From Candidatus Bathyarchaeota archaeon (GTDB lineage Archaea > Thermoproteota > Bathyarchaeia > 40CM-2-53-6 > RBG-13-38-9), in NCBI GenBank assembly GCA_007050885.1, contig SMYQ01000081.1, positions 1-38,872 of the forward strand: 38,872 nucleotides of DNA, in the 5' to 3' direction. Shown in pieces: positions 1-8,410 of this stretch. Each line of letters starts with the position of its first letter. Positions within the stretch are counted from its first letter, which is position 1. The notes beneath the pieces were generated by a model. It was not told the DNA's origin. It ran no database searches and worked only from the letters and a program-made list of their open reading frames with translations. A program made the translations under genes and the position numbers.

Positions 1-84
1 GTGCACATCAAAAAAAAAGTCATGGAAAATAATTTTAGAACACTAATCGTAAATATGGATTTTTATCATATAAAACAAAAAACA

Positions 85-114
85 AATCTTGTGGTAAAAT
101 TAAGCCACAAGATT
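85..114. repeat. 10-bp perfect inverted repeat (hairpin)
   Basis: Arms AATCTTGTGG and CCACAAGATT flank a 10-nt loop. It lies about 130 bases past the stop of the minus-strand Pro/Tyr-rich gene, so it could be a transcript-end hairpin. There is no clear U-run. I see no convincing gene in bases 1-242. Confidence 0.45.
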
Positions 115-242
115 GAAAATCGCTTCTATGATCTCCTCATGGGTTATGTTGAGACAGTACATTCAGCAATAGTAGTACAGTTCAAATTAGCTATTGTGCT
201 AACACTTATGGGATGCAATTACTGCAGATTAGTCTATTTGAC

Positions 243-566
243 TTAGTAGACCTGGAATGCTGGAGATTGAGTTAGGTACGACAATGGTGGAGTTGGTACA
301 AGATACTCTTGTGGGGGAGGTAGAAAAGCTGCTGGCTGAGGGGGTGGTTGAATATATCCAGGTACTGGTGGTGGTTGATAAAGTCCTCGAGCTGGTGGCT
401 GTGGAACAATTACTTGTTGAGGAGGTGGTTGATAATATACCTCAGGTGGTTGAGGAATCATGTAGTTTACTGCTGGTGGCTGATATAGATGAGGAACTAG
501 GTATGATTCTGCGGGAGGTAGGTATGCACCCATGAGTGATGGTCTCGGTCTCATTAAATATGCCAT
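243..566 (-). CDS. proline/tyrosine-rich low-complexity protein
   Basis: The 107-residue product is built almost entirely from short Pro-Pro and Tyr units such as YQPPP, QPPAVNY and PPEVYY. It has no Cys, no hydrophobic membrane segment and no signal peptide that I can see. The composition resembles the Pro/Tyr-rich tails of eukaryotic adaptor proteins and probably forms a disordered, multivalent binding segment; that is inference. The start is supported by a GGTGA ribosome-binding site about six bases upstream of the ATG. The opposite strand is also open for 92 codons, but that frame is a low-complexity shadow. I do not recognise a family. Confidence 0.6.
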   Translation of the reverse strand: MAYLMRPRPSLMGAYLPPAESYLVPHLYQPPAVNYMIPQPPEVYYQPPPQQVIVPQPPARGLYQPPPVPGYIQPPPQPAAFLPPPQEYLVPTPPLSYLTQSPAFQVY

Positions 567-750
567 TCATTTCACCACGTTTAATTCAGAAGTCTCACAA
601 ATGATTCATATAAAATGCTAGTCTTCCACTGGAGAAAAAAAATAGAATAATTCAGTAAAGTTAAAACAAAAAATTATCCGTGTTATAATACTCAATTAAA
701 TAAATCATCAATAGCATTAGGGGAGTTAAATTTCTGGAGGGTAAACGAGT

Positions 751-2634
751 TCATTCCTTAAGTTTCTTAGTTGAGCAAATTTGTTCTTTCACTTCATTTA
801 ATTCAAGTTCATCTAAACACTTTGCAGTTTGCCATCCAGTCTCCTTATCCCATCCATGCAACCCATAATATTCATCAAGCATATGATCAACACCTTCCTT
901 AGATAGAATTTTGTTCTTATTAGGTCCTGAAACGATGGGTTCCTTAAAAAAACGTTCAGGAGGATAGTCATCAGAACGTGTGAAACCCGCATGAAGTGTG
1001 TTAAAGCCTTTTTCCACATTTCGCACTATCTGTCCAATTCTCATTAGATCACTTCCGGACATTGAAACGCCCGTTGCTGTAGAAAATAACCTTGAAAAAT
1101 CATCCGGACCAATGAGATCTTTGTCACTCCATATAGTTGCAAAATAGCAGACCCCCATCATATCCACAACTGCCTTGAATTTTTCAAACCAGAACACTTT
1201 TTCTGCTTTGGAATCATAGGAATCAGGTTCTCCAGCTCCAGGTGTTTTATGGGTTTGAAATGCGCCATCAAGATGTCCACCTCCTCTTGCAGAAGTTATA
1301 CATCCAAGAAGCCATCCTTTATCCGATCTCAATGCTTCAATTGAGTCTTGGCCTTTTATATGTGAGATGTATTTTTCTGATCCTCTACCAATAATTTTTG
1401 AGGCTTTCAATGAACCTTCTGCGAGAATTTTACCTAATCCTTCACGCTCAGCAATTTTGTGCAAAAGTTTAATGACAACTTCGGCGTCACCCCAAATTAA
1501 ATCCAAACCATTTGTATCATTTTTACCAATTATACCTCTCTGATATAATTCAAATGCCCAAGCAATAGGTGCCGACGAATTATCTAGATCTAATCCAAGT
1601 TGATTGCATAGAGTATTAATTTTTAACAAAGCTTTTCCATCAGTTATATCGATTTTTCCTCCAAAATCCCAATCTACATTCAATTGGAAACCTTCAGTAA
1701 TAAGATCGGAGTCTGTTTGTTGAGGAATTCTATATAGATGGCTACAGTGTATTGGACAGTTGAAGCATGCAAGTTTTCTAACCTCAAAATTAGAATTTAA
1801 TTTTTCTTGACTGACTTTCTTAATTTTCTGGGGATTCCAATAATCGTCTTGAAAATTTTTTACTCCCATAAACCCTAGCTCATTAGAAAATGGAAGAGCA
1901 GCTCGTGTACCAAGTGATCTTCTTATTTCAACAGATTTGTTGCTATCAATCTTGTTCCAAATTTTCTCAACTTCATTCATGAATTTCTCTGGTTCGGCAA
2001 TATTGATGGATTGTGTACCTTTTACAGCTATGGCTTTCAGTTTCTTAGATCCTAAGACTGCACCGCATCCTCCTCGACCTGCGGCTCGAGCTCGATCAAC
2101 AATTACACATGCAGGCTTAGCTAAGTTCTCTCCAGCCACGCCAATTGAGGCAACTCTTATCGAAAGATCTCCTTGGTCTTTTCTCACTATATCTTCTGTC
2201 TCCCAAGTAGATTGACCCCAGAGATGTGAAGCGTTTTTAATCTCAGCGTACTCATCTTTAATATCCAAGTATACAGGTCTGTAGGAAGATCCTTGGATGA
2301 CTAGAAAGTCGAATCCTGCGAATTTCAGCTCGGGTCCAAAATGACCTCCAACATTTGAAGACAAAACTCCGCCTGTAAGAACATTTTTTGTATCAATACT
2401 CATTCTACATGAGGCTGGAGCCATGGTTCCAGTTAAGACTCCAGAACTAAATATCAGTAGATTGTCTGGGTGAAGAGCTTGAGTATTAGGAGATACCTGA
2501 TCGAAAAGTAACCATTGACCAACCCCTCTTCCACCTATGAATCTTTTTAGAAGTTCTTTTGAAGAATCAATTGTGATTTTGTTTTTACTAAGGTCTATTC
2601 GAAGAAATTTTCCTATCAAACCATGGGTATCCAA
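751..2634 (-). CDS. aor: aldehyde:ferredoxin oxidoreductase (tungsten enzyme)
   Basis: This 627-residue protein matches the AOR family in length and layout: an N-terminal pterin-binding beta domain to about residue 210, then helical domains. The cluster ligands are visible as CxxCxxxC at C290, C293 and C297, with a fourth Cys at C496; this spacing matches Pyrococcus furiosus AOR. The family oxidises aldehydes to carboxylic acids with a tungsto-bispterin and one [4Fe-4S] cluster, passing electrons to ferredoxin. The gene follows a ferredoxin-like gene with a 3-base gap and is last in a three-gene operon. The aldehyde substrate cannot be read from sequence, so AOR versus FOR/GOR/WOR-type specificity stays open. 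Confidence 0.92.
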   Translation of the reverse strand: MDTHGLIGKFLRIDLSKNKITIDSSKELLKRFIGGRGVGQWLLFDQVSPNTQALHPDNLLIFSSGVLTGTMAPASCRMSIDTKNVLTGGVLSSNVGGHFGPELKFAGFDFLVIQGSSYRPVYLDIKDEYAEIKNASHLWGQSTWETEDIVRKDQGDLSIRVASIGVAGENLAKPACVIVDRARAAGRGGCGAVLGSKKLKAIAVKGTQSINIAEPEKFMNEVEKIWNKIDSNKSVEIRRSLGTRAALPFSNELGFMGVKNFQDDYWNPQKIKKVSQEKLNSNFEVRKLACFNCPIHCSHLYRIPQQTDSDLITEGFQLNVDWDFGGKIDITDGKALLKINTLCNQLGLDLDNSSAPIAWAFELYQRGIIGKNDTNGLDLIWGDAEVVIKLLHKIAEREGLGKILAEGSLKASKIIGRGSEKYISHIKGQDSIEALRSDKGWLLGCITSARGGGHLDGAFQTHKTPGAGEPDSYDSKAEKVFWFEKFKAVVDMMGVCYFATIWSDKDLIGPDDFSRLFSTATGVSMSGSDLMRIGQIVRNVEKGFNTLHAGFTRSDDYPPERFFKEPIVSGPNKNKILSKEGVDHMLDEYYGLHGWDKETGWQTAKCLDELELNEVKEQICSTKKLKE

Positions 2635-2637
2635 AAT

Positions 2638-2949
2638 TTATCCCGCCTTTTCAGCTCTGAGTGCTCCTCGTACACAATATTTTACACATAATGGAACCTT
2701 TTCATTTTTGCAGAGATCACATCCATTTTCTTGAGAAATTCTTAGATCTGCAGATTTAGGATCAAAAATGATTTTTATTTGAGATATTTTTGGATTGAAT
2801 GCTTTCTTGAAATGGTATGAGCAAGCTATTTCACATGAACGGCAAATCGTGCATTTTTCAGGCTCAATTATTATTCTACTTGGAGGAGATCTTTTTTCAA
2901 TAGTCATCAGCAGTTCTCTCATAAATTTATTTAGATGAAATATCTTCAA
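2638..2949 (-). CDS. 2x[4Fe-4S] ferredoxin-like electron-transfer subunit
   Basis: The 103-residue protein has two Cys sets, C33/C36/C39/C43 and C77/C80/C88/C92, the pattern of a dicluster ferredoxin of the kind often paired with AOR enzymes. The second set has a longer loop (CDLC, then C88 and C92). It lies 3 bases before the AOR gene and one base after the JAMM gene, so it is very likely co-transcribed and probably accepts electrons from AOR. The start is uncertain: a TTG gives 103 residues, while ATG codons at 2922 and 2907 would shorten the unstructured N-terminus without touching the Cys motifs. Confidence 0.85.
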   Translation of the reverse strand: MKIFHLNKFMRELLMTIEKRSPPSRIIIEPEKCTICRSCEIACSYHFKKAFNPKISQIKIIFDPKSADLRISQENGCDLCKNEKVPLCVKYCVRGALRAEKAG

Positions 2950-2950
2950 G

Positions 2951-3340
2951 TCATGAATCTTCTACAATTTCGTATTGAATTAATTTTCCATCTTTATCAA
3001 ACACAGCTATATTATCCTCTGTTTCAAAAGGATAAGCAACTATAACCATAAACTTGCCATAAACATGATTTAGATCATATGTTGAAGGTTCTAGCACACC
3101 ACTCGGATGAGAATGAGCAACACCAATGATTGAAAAACTGATTGGGAGCATGAAAGGAGAAAAACTCGAAAATCCTTGTCCATGTGTAGCGAAAGGAGGG
3201 ATAATAACTTCATTTATTTCGATATTCTTCTTAGTCGTTTTTCCCTGAAGCATCAATATGCTCTCTTTTGGGTAAGCCATTTTTGCATAGCTTAAGATAC
3301 TATCTATGACAGACTGATTGATAATCAGAATCTTATTCAA
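2951..3340 (-). CDS. JAMM/MPN-domain metalloprotease (Rpn11-like)
   Basis: The 129-residue protein is a stand-alone JAB1/MPN domain. It carries the JAMM zinc motif as H76-x-H78-P-S-G followed by S86 and D89, and E26 is in the right place for the catalytic glutamate. Members of this family cut isopeptide or C-terminal bonds of ubiquitin-like proteins, and in archaea they act on SAMP/MoaD-like beta-grasp proteins. It is the first gene of an operon with ferredoxin and AOR. A link to release of a MoaD-like sulfur carrier needed for tungstopterin synthesis is possible but is inference. The start is TTG, with no better codon upstream. Confidence 0.85.
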   Translation of the reverse strand: MNKILIINQSVIDSILSYAKMAYPKESILMLQGKTTKKNIEINEVIIPPFATHGQGFSSFSPFMLPISFSIIGVAHSHPSGVLEPSTYDLNHVYGKFMVIVAYPFETEDNIAVFDKDGKLIQYEIVEDS

Positions 3341-3505
3341 TCAAATCAGCCTCAAAATATTAGATGAAAAAAAGATGCATGATCAATTGCGTGCGCTCAT
3401 TAAATTTCGTTAAACAAGAGATGATAGAAATCGAAAAATCTTTTTCCCCTAAATTTATGTTAATTAAATTTCTAATGATGATTATGAAAATATTTTACAA
3501 TTAAA

Positions 3506-4420
3506 TTACTCAGAATGTATTTGTGATATTACCGAGTCGATAGAAGTTGCTGCTTCTGAAAGCTTACTTTTGATGTTCCTGTCCAAATCAAGTTCAATAA
3601 TTTTTTCAACACCATTTTTGCCCAAGACAACCGGTAAACCGATAGATATATTCTTGAGGTCATATTCCCCATCTGGAATAACAGAAACACAAACTAGGCG
3701 TTTTCTATCATTAATTATGCTATCGGCCATTAACGCAACAGAAGAAGCAGGTGCGTGAACTGTAGCTCCTTTCAGCTTAATGACATCCATGGCGCTATAC
3801 CTGGCAGTCTCTACTATCTTTTCGATTCTCTCTGACTCAAGCAAATCACTAATGGGTATTCCAGAAATTGTTGTATAATCAATCAATGGAATCATTAGAT
3901 CTCCATGTTCCCCAATCACCAATCCATTAATATCCTCTCTTGAGATATTAAGTTCTGAAGCCAAGTATGAACGATATCGCGAAGTATCAAGTATTCCACT
4001 CATGCCAAATACCTTACTTCGATGAAAGCCCGATCTCTTATACGCAATATAGGTCATAGCATCAACAGGATTCGTTACCATCAGTAGCTTGCATTCTGGG
4101 GCATATTTCACAACCTCTAATACTACTGAGGTAATTATCTTAGCATTTCCTAGAGCTAGATCTCTTCTCGAAGTATTTGGTTTTCGAGGATAGCCTGCTG
4201 TGATAATAACAAGTTCTGAACCAGCCATATCTGCAAAATCAGAGCTACCTTTGATAAAACCCTCAAAGCCAATAGATGGAGAAGCTTGTGTAATATCAAG
4301 TGCTTCCCCTTTGGCCAGACCTTCCTGAATATCTACCATTGTAACGTCAGAAATACCTCTGTACACAATGCTTAACGCGCAAGCACTACCAATTTTGCCA
4401 GCACCGACTATAGTTATCAA
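3506..4420 (-). CDS. mdh: malate dehydrogenase (LDH/MDH superfamily)
   Basis: The 304-residue enzyme has the Rossmann GAGKIGS at 6-12, an acidic D30 that fits NAD(H) preference, and the substrate loop with R79 and an Arg at 85/86 in a PRKPNTSRR context, which marks malate rather than lactate dehydrogenases. D145 and R148 lie in LDTSR, and the catalytic H172 lies in GEHGD. It interconverts malate and oxaloacetate in the cytoplasm. It stands alone on the minus strand, with AT-rich gaps of 165 and 125 bases around it. The start is a TTG directly before the glycine-rich strand, as expected for this family. Confidence 0.93.
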   Translation of the reverse strand: MITIVGAGKIGSACALSIVYRGISDVTMVDIQEGLAKGEALDITQASPSIGFEGFIKGSSDFADMAGSELVIITAGYPRKPNTSRRDLALGNAKIITSVVLEVVKYAPECKLLMVTNPVDAMTYIAYKRSGFHRSKVFGMSGILDTSRYRSYLASELNISREDINGLVIGEHGDLMIPLIDYTTISGIPISDLLESERIEKIVETARYSAMDVIKLKGATVHAPASSVALMADSIINDRKRLVCVSVIPDGEYDLKNISIGLPVVLGKNGVEKIIELDLDRNIKSKLSEAATSIDSVISQIHSE

Positions 4421-4545
4421 ACCAGAATCACTCTATTTATTGTAATCACTTTCTTACTATTTTGTTAAACAGCGTGAACCTAATTATATTGAATATTTAT
4501 GCTTTAGGAGAATCATCGATCATTAATTATAGTATGCGCAAATCT

Positions 4546-5439
4546 TTAGAGTAATAGCTGAAATCTGATCGATTTCAATATTTCATCGTAAAAAATCTCA
4601 TCACCAACCTCTAATTCAAGTTCCCCAATTTTTCTGGGAATTATTTTGATGTGTGGGTCATTAAGATACAGTCCAATTCCTTTGTAACAGACTCCTTTAA
4701 TTACAGGTTTAGAGATTAAACAAAAAAAGTGTATGTAGCCTTTTCTCACAAAATCTATTTGAATAACTTTTTTCAAACTATCTAGAATCTTCTTTGGGAC
4801 CTTTTTATATGGTGTCCAAAATGCTCCATGGCCATAATGCGGCAGACCGCCTTCTAAAAAAAATTGTAAATCATCAAATTCCAGAGCTAAAGGGGTAGAG
4901 AGAATTGGAGCTTTTAAGTTAGGAGTCAACAATGCATAACGATCAGATTTCGTTTCTACTCTGAAAGATTTTGGATTATTCTTCTTTCCAGAATATTTTA
5001 TTAAACTAAATTTTGGAAATATTAGATGTGCTCCTCCAGCTCTCAATCTATCTTCTAAAGGTCGCACTTCAATATGCATGTGAAGATCGGTCCAAAAATC
5101 AAAAAAAGGGCTCCAGATGAATTGACCGATTTCATCGCCAAGATTAAGATGATCACCTATTTGTACAGTTGGCTTGACATGCAAGATTTTTACACATGCA
5201 TCATGATTACCTGATTTTATCGCTAAAAAATAATCATTCATACGTTTGAGCTTTCGAGCTTCAATTACAGTTCCTTTAACTGGACTACTTGCAGAGGTAA
5301 TTCCTCTCTTAGGATAGATGTCGATTGAAGATAATTGTTTATGAGAATAATAGGGGCTATTTGTAAATGAAAAAAACCATTCATGATCTGAGTATAATTC
5401 TATCCCATGGCTTTCGGCGATGTTTATCACAGTATTCAC
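4546..5439 (-). CDS. M23-like (duplicated hybrid motif) protein of unknown function
   Basis: The 297-residue protein has an N-terminal half (about residues 45-140) that reads like the beta-barrel of lysostaphin-type M23 peptidases or biotinyl-lipoyl carriers. Its features are a glycine turn after VKGTVIEARK, an IGDHLNLGDEIG turn, and an HMHIEVRP strand that resembles the M23 HxH zinc site. The other M23 zinc ligands are not evident and there is no signal peptide, so a secreted murein hydrolase is unlikely. The C-terminal half is beta-rich and unrecognised. It lies downstream of a small membrane protein on the same strand. Function unknown. Confidence 0.6.
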   Translation of the reverse strand: MNTVINIAESHGIELYSDHEWFFSFTNSPYYSHKQLSSIDIYPKRGITSASSPVKGTVIEARKLKRMNDYFLAIKSGNHDACVKILHVKPTVQIGDHLNLGDEIGQFIWSPFFDFWTDLHMHIEVRPLEDRLRAGGAHLIFPKFSLIKYSGKKNNPKSFRVETKSDRYALLTPNLKAPILSTPLALEFDDLQFFLEGGLPHYGHGAFWTPYKKVPKKILDSLKKVIQIDFVRKGYIHFFCLISKPVIKGVCYKGIGLYLNDPHIKIIPRKIGELELEVGDEIFYDEILKSIRFQLLL

Positions 5440-5497
5440 ATGTAAAATTGGATTTTTTAGAGTATCTTAACGGTAAAAAAAAGGGATTTGGGAATGA

Positions 5498-5875
5498 TCA
5501 GCCAAAAATGCCAGTTATCGCGCCAAATCCAGCTATCATCGCTATTCCCAAAGCTGCTAGGATTAGTCCAACAATGACTAAGACAATCACGAGTACTATG
5601 GCAAGGAGTAAAGCTTTCATCCATCCTGTATCGAAGAAATGTCTTATCAGTGCAAGCCAAACTATCAGAGTTACGATAAATCCGAGTAATCCATGAATCC
5701 ATGTTCCAAGTATAGTAGCAATGATTATTCCTAATGCGACAATCCAGATGGCGTCTGTGAATTTTGCTTTAGCTTTTCCAACCATTGACCGGCCGACAAG
5801 CCAAAGGACGGGAGCGACAACGATGATTCCCACTATTATCTGTATCAATAGACTCCATAGATTTATTCCGTTCAT
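5498..5875 (-). CDS. small four-helix membrane protein, unknown function
   Basis: The 125-residue product is mostly hydrophobic, with about four transmembrane segments at roughly residues 7-27, 42-60, 62-80 and 88-123, the last long enough to be two short passes. A short basic stretch, GKAKAK, lies between the first two. It begins with ATG and lies 58 bases upstream of the M23-like gene on the same strand, so the two may be co-transcribed. I recognise no family. Confidence 0.65.
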   Translation of the reverse strand: MNGINLWSLLIQIIVGIIVVAPVLWLVGRSMVGKAKAKFTDAIWIVALGIIIATILGTWIHGLLGFIVTLIVWLALIRHFFDTGWMKALLLAIVLVIVLVIVGLILAALGIAMIAGFGAITGIFG

Positions 5876-5944
5876 AGTATTCCCCTGATCTGTAGATTTC
5901 TATTAAGATATAAAACTAATTCATTGTCATGATCTTGAATAGAT

Positions 5945-7054
5945 TCAACTTATCAAGTCAGTTAATTTATTCTTTCTAATACCTTCTTTGATCTCGAGAG
6001 CAATCCTTCGGCCATTAGACATAGGTTTAGAGAATATGTAAGCTGAATATGGGGATCCCTCTGGGTATAGGTTTGTCCCAGCTACAATTCGAGCTGAAAC
6101 TTCGAAAGTAATGAATTCCAAATCATCAGTGCATATTGTCTCCAAGCAGAAAGGACCAATAATCCCTGGTGAAAAAAGTCTAACAGAAGACTCTGTGACT
6201 CTTCTACCCATGTCTAACACCTTAGGTAGAAGCGACTCTCTAAGAACGACAGGCATATTCCCTGTCACAATATATGAAGGGTCTATTTTTGATCTAGCAA
6301 GATTTGGGATACGATAAATATCTTCGACATTAGTCTCAATTCTTCTATCTATACCAAGAAGTTCAACCCTTCCTCCCCCTACTTTCACTTCTCCTTCAAA
6401 CATAACTGAATAGAAATAGTGAGGATAATAACGGACTCCAACAATAATTTCTTGTATTGTAACTCCTCTTAAATCGTCTTCTTTTAAAGTTCCATTTTTA
6501 ATGCGTTTTTCAATTTGATTTTGATAATTCTCTTCCGAATCAACTACAAAGAATCCTTTTCCACCTTTTGCCCCATGAAACTTCACAATACAAGGGCGGT
6601 CGATCTTGGAAGGATCCGAATACTCATCAGGGACTTTTACTTTGGAGTCTTGTAACCATGATCTCATCTTCCGTCTATCACCTTCAAACTCCAAAGCATT
6701 TCTATTTCCAAAAATTGGAATCCTGAATTCCTTTTTCAGATTTTCGGGTCCAACATACTCAACAAAAGAACCATGGGGAATAATGATTACATTGTTTTGA
6801 AACAATTCATTCTGAAATCTTTGATCGATCAGATCTCGATATTTATCAACAATGATGTATTCATCTGGTTTGCCAAATGGAAATGCTTCATAAAACGCTC
6901 GTCTATCTTCAGTAGTAATTCCAACAGTTCTAAATCCTTCTTGGCGAGCGCCATGAAAAATCTGGAGTGCCGAATGTGAACATATAGTCCCAATTTTGAT
7001 CTCTTGACGGTTGTATTTTTTCAGAGACTCAAGAATCTCAGCTTTTTCGATCAT
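5945..7054 (-). CDS. purP: FAICAR synthetase PurP (formate-dependent)
   Basis: The 369-residue ATP-grasp enzyme matches archaeal PurP. It uses formate and ATP to formylate AICAR to FAICAR, replacing the folate-dependent PurH step of purine synthesis. The N-terminal ICSHSAL segment, the ATP-grasp glycine-rich loop at about 160-169 (HGAKGGKGFF), the LLGIDRRIETN segment and the FEVSARIVAGTN stretch near the C-terminus are all present. Its ATG overlaps the stop of the upstream paralogue by four bases, so the pair is translationally coupled. It looks like the catalytically intact member of the pair. Confidence 0.92.
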   Translation of the reverse strand: MIEKAEILESLKKYNRQEIKIGTICSHSALQIFHGARQEGFRTVGITTEDRRAFYEAFPFGKPDEYIIVDKYRDLIDQRFQNELFQNNVIIIPHGSFVEYVGPENLKKEFRIPIFGNRNALEFEGDRRKMRSWLQDSKVKVPDEYSDPSKIDRPCIVKFHGAKGGKGFFVVDSEENYQNQIEKRIKNGTLKEDDLRGVTIQEIIVGVRYYPHYFYSVMFEGEVKVGGGRVELLGIDRRIETNVEDIYRIPNLARSKIDPSYIVTGNMPVVLRESLLPKVLDMGRRVTESSVRLFSPGIIGPFCLETICTDDLEFITFEVSARIVAGTNLYPEGSPYSAYIFSKPMSNGRRIALEIKEGIRKNKLTDLIS

Positions 7055-8148
7055 GTTACTATTTCACTTAATCTTTTTAATCGCCTGGCATTGGAGACTT
7101 CTCGTGCTATCCTTCTGCCAGTTGTCATATTCTCTCCATAATACCATTTTGAATATGGACTTGTAGTAGATATTATCGGTGAACCGGGGACTCTTGGGGA
7201 TACATCAAAAATGCATATTTCAAGATCTTTAGTTATCGCACCTTGTAAGGCGAACGGGCCAACCATTCCAGGTGGATACTCTTTACGGCAAACTTCAACA
7301 AACTTTTCTCCAATATCATAGACTTTTTCAAGTTGAGATTCTCTTAGCGTCGCACCTTCATGGCCAACTTCAATGTTCTGGACAACAGATTTTAGTTCTA
7401 ATTGATCTTGTGCAGGTAGAGATAATATCCCATCAAGGTCTGTTTGAATTCTCCTATCAATCCCTAAAAATTCTATTTTTTTTTCTATTGGAGAATTAAA
7501 ATAGTTAAAATTGAATTTAGCTCCCATGACAAATTCTTCAATTGTAGCTTTTTCAAGTTCATCTTTTGAGATTATGCCACTATTGATTCTGACTTCAGCT
7601 TTACTCCAATAATCCTTCGGACTTGATGCGTAGAAGAAAGCTCTCTCGATTTTTCTTCTAACTTCAGGAACCTTAACTATAACAAGGCGATCAATTTCTT
7701 CAGGAGATTTAAAGCTCTTCGGTGTTCTAATTCTTGCTTGTTCCAATAGATATATTTGATTACGCGGAACATCTCTTTCTTCAGATCTTAACAAGGATCT
7801 ACTTCCAAAAATGGGTATCAGGAATTTATTCTCGATATTATCGTATCCAACATAAGTTGAAAAAGATCTATTTGCTACGAAAATAACATTTAATGAATGT
7901 AATTCTTCTTGAATATCACTATTGACCATGTCTGAAAATTTTTCGAGGATTATTGTTTTGTTAATGATCCTATCATACCTAAGATAGGTTTTCTCTCGAC
8001 CTTTCTGACAGACCACAACTGTTTTTATTCCCTCTTCTTTTGCACCATCGCAAATATCTAGAGCAGAATGACTGCCAATAGTGCCTATCATGAGGGCCTT
8101 TTTATCATATGTCTGAAGGATTTTTCCAATATCTTCTTGAGTTATCAA
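7051..8148 (-). CDS. PurP paralogue with degenerate ATP-grasp loop
   Basis: The 365-residue protein aligns end to end with the adjacent PurP: IGTIGSHSAL near residue 22, IPIFGSRS near 112, FLGIDRRIQTD and FDVSPRVPGSP. Where PurP has a glycine-rich loop, this protein has PEVRRKIERAFF (about 161-172), with no glycine at all. That loop normally closes over ATP phosphates, so catalysis by the usual mechanism is doubtful. Archaea are known to carry more than one PurP group, so this may be a diverged second group, a structural partner in a mixed oligomer, or an enzyme with another substrate. It is first in the two-gene operon. Confidence 0.85.
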   Translation of the reverse strand: MITQEDIGKILQTYDKKALMIGTIGSHSALDICDGAKEEGIKTVVVCQKGREKTYLRYDRIINKTIILEKFSDMVNSDIQEELHSLNVIFVANRSFSTYVGYDNIENKFLIPIFGSRSLLRSEERDVPRNQIYLLEQARIRTPKSFKSPEEIDRLVIVKVPEVRRKIERAFFYASSPKDYWSKAEVRINSGIISKDELEKATIEEFVMGAKFNFNYFNSPIEKKIEFLGIDRRIQTDLDGILSLPAQDQLELKSVVQNIEVGHEGATLRESQLEKVYDIGEKFVEVCRKEYPPGMVGPFALQGAITKDLEICIFDVSPRVPGSPIISTTSPYSKWYYGENMTTGRRIAREVSNARRLKRLSEIVT

Positions 8149-8246
8149 GGTAACATCGCTCTACATTTGATTTAATTAGTAGACTTAAGCTCTCTTCTAT
8201 GAATTGAGTAGGCGTAAGTATTTCAAAATTGACTATGATACGAACA

Positions 8247-8277
8247 GATTTGAGCGCGCGCTCGCAGCCTTCAAATC
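8247..8277. repeat. inverted repeat enclosing a GC-rich 12-bp palindrome
   Basis: Arms GATTTGA and TCAAATC enclose the perfect palindrome GAGCGCGCGCTC (8252-8263, which overlaps the first arm by two bases). It stands out in an AT-rich divergent spacer of 262 bases between the PurP paralogue and the GCAxxG gene. It could be an operator or a leader hairpin. I see no gene in this spacer. Confidence 0.4.
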
Positions 8278-8410
8278 AGATCAAGAAAAATCATTAAAAA
8301 TCAATGAATAAAAACGTCAGGATAAGAATAAGAAATTTAGCAAGACTCATTAATCATCAAATAAAACTAGTCCAAAGATTGACTGATAGAGACTCAAGAT
8401 GTGATAGATT

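Noticed and set aside
1..246. 81-codon open frame at the left edge
   Set aside because: The composition is not protein-like, no start signal is visible, and it contains the inverted repeat at 85-114.
257..535. 92-codon open frame on the plus strand opposite the Pro/Tyr-rich gene
   Set aside because: Its Val/Glu/Leu-rich sequence is the antisense of Pro/Tyr repeats and has no ribosome-binding site, whereas the minus-strand frame has GGTGA at good spacing.
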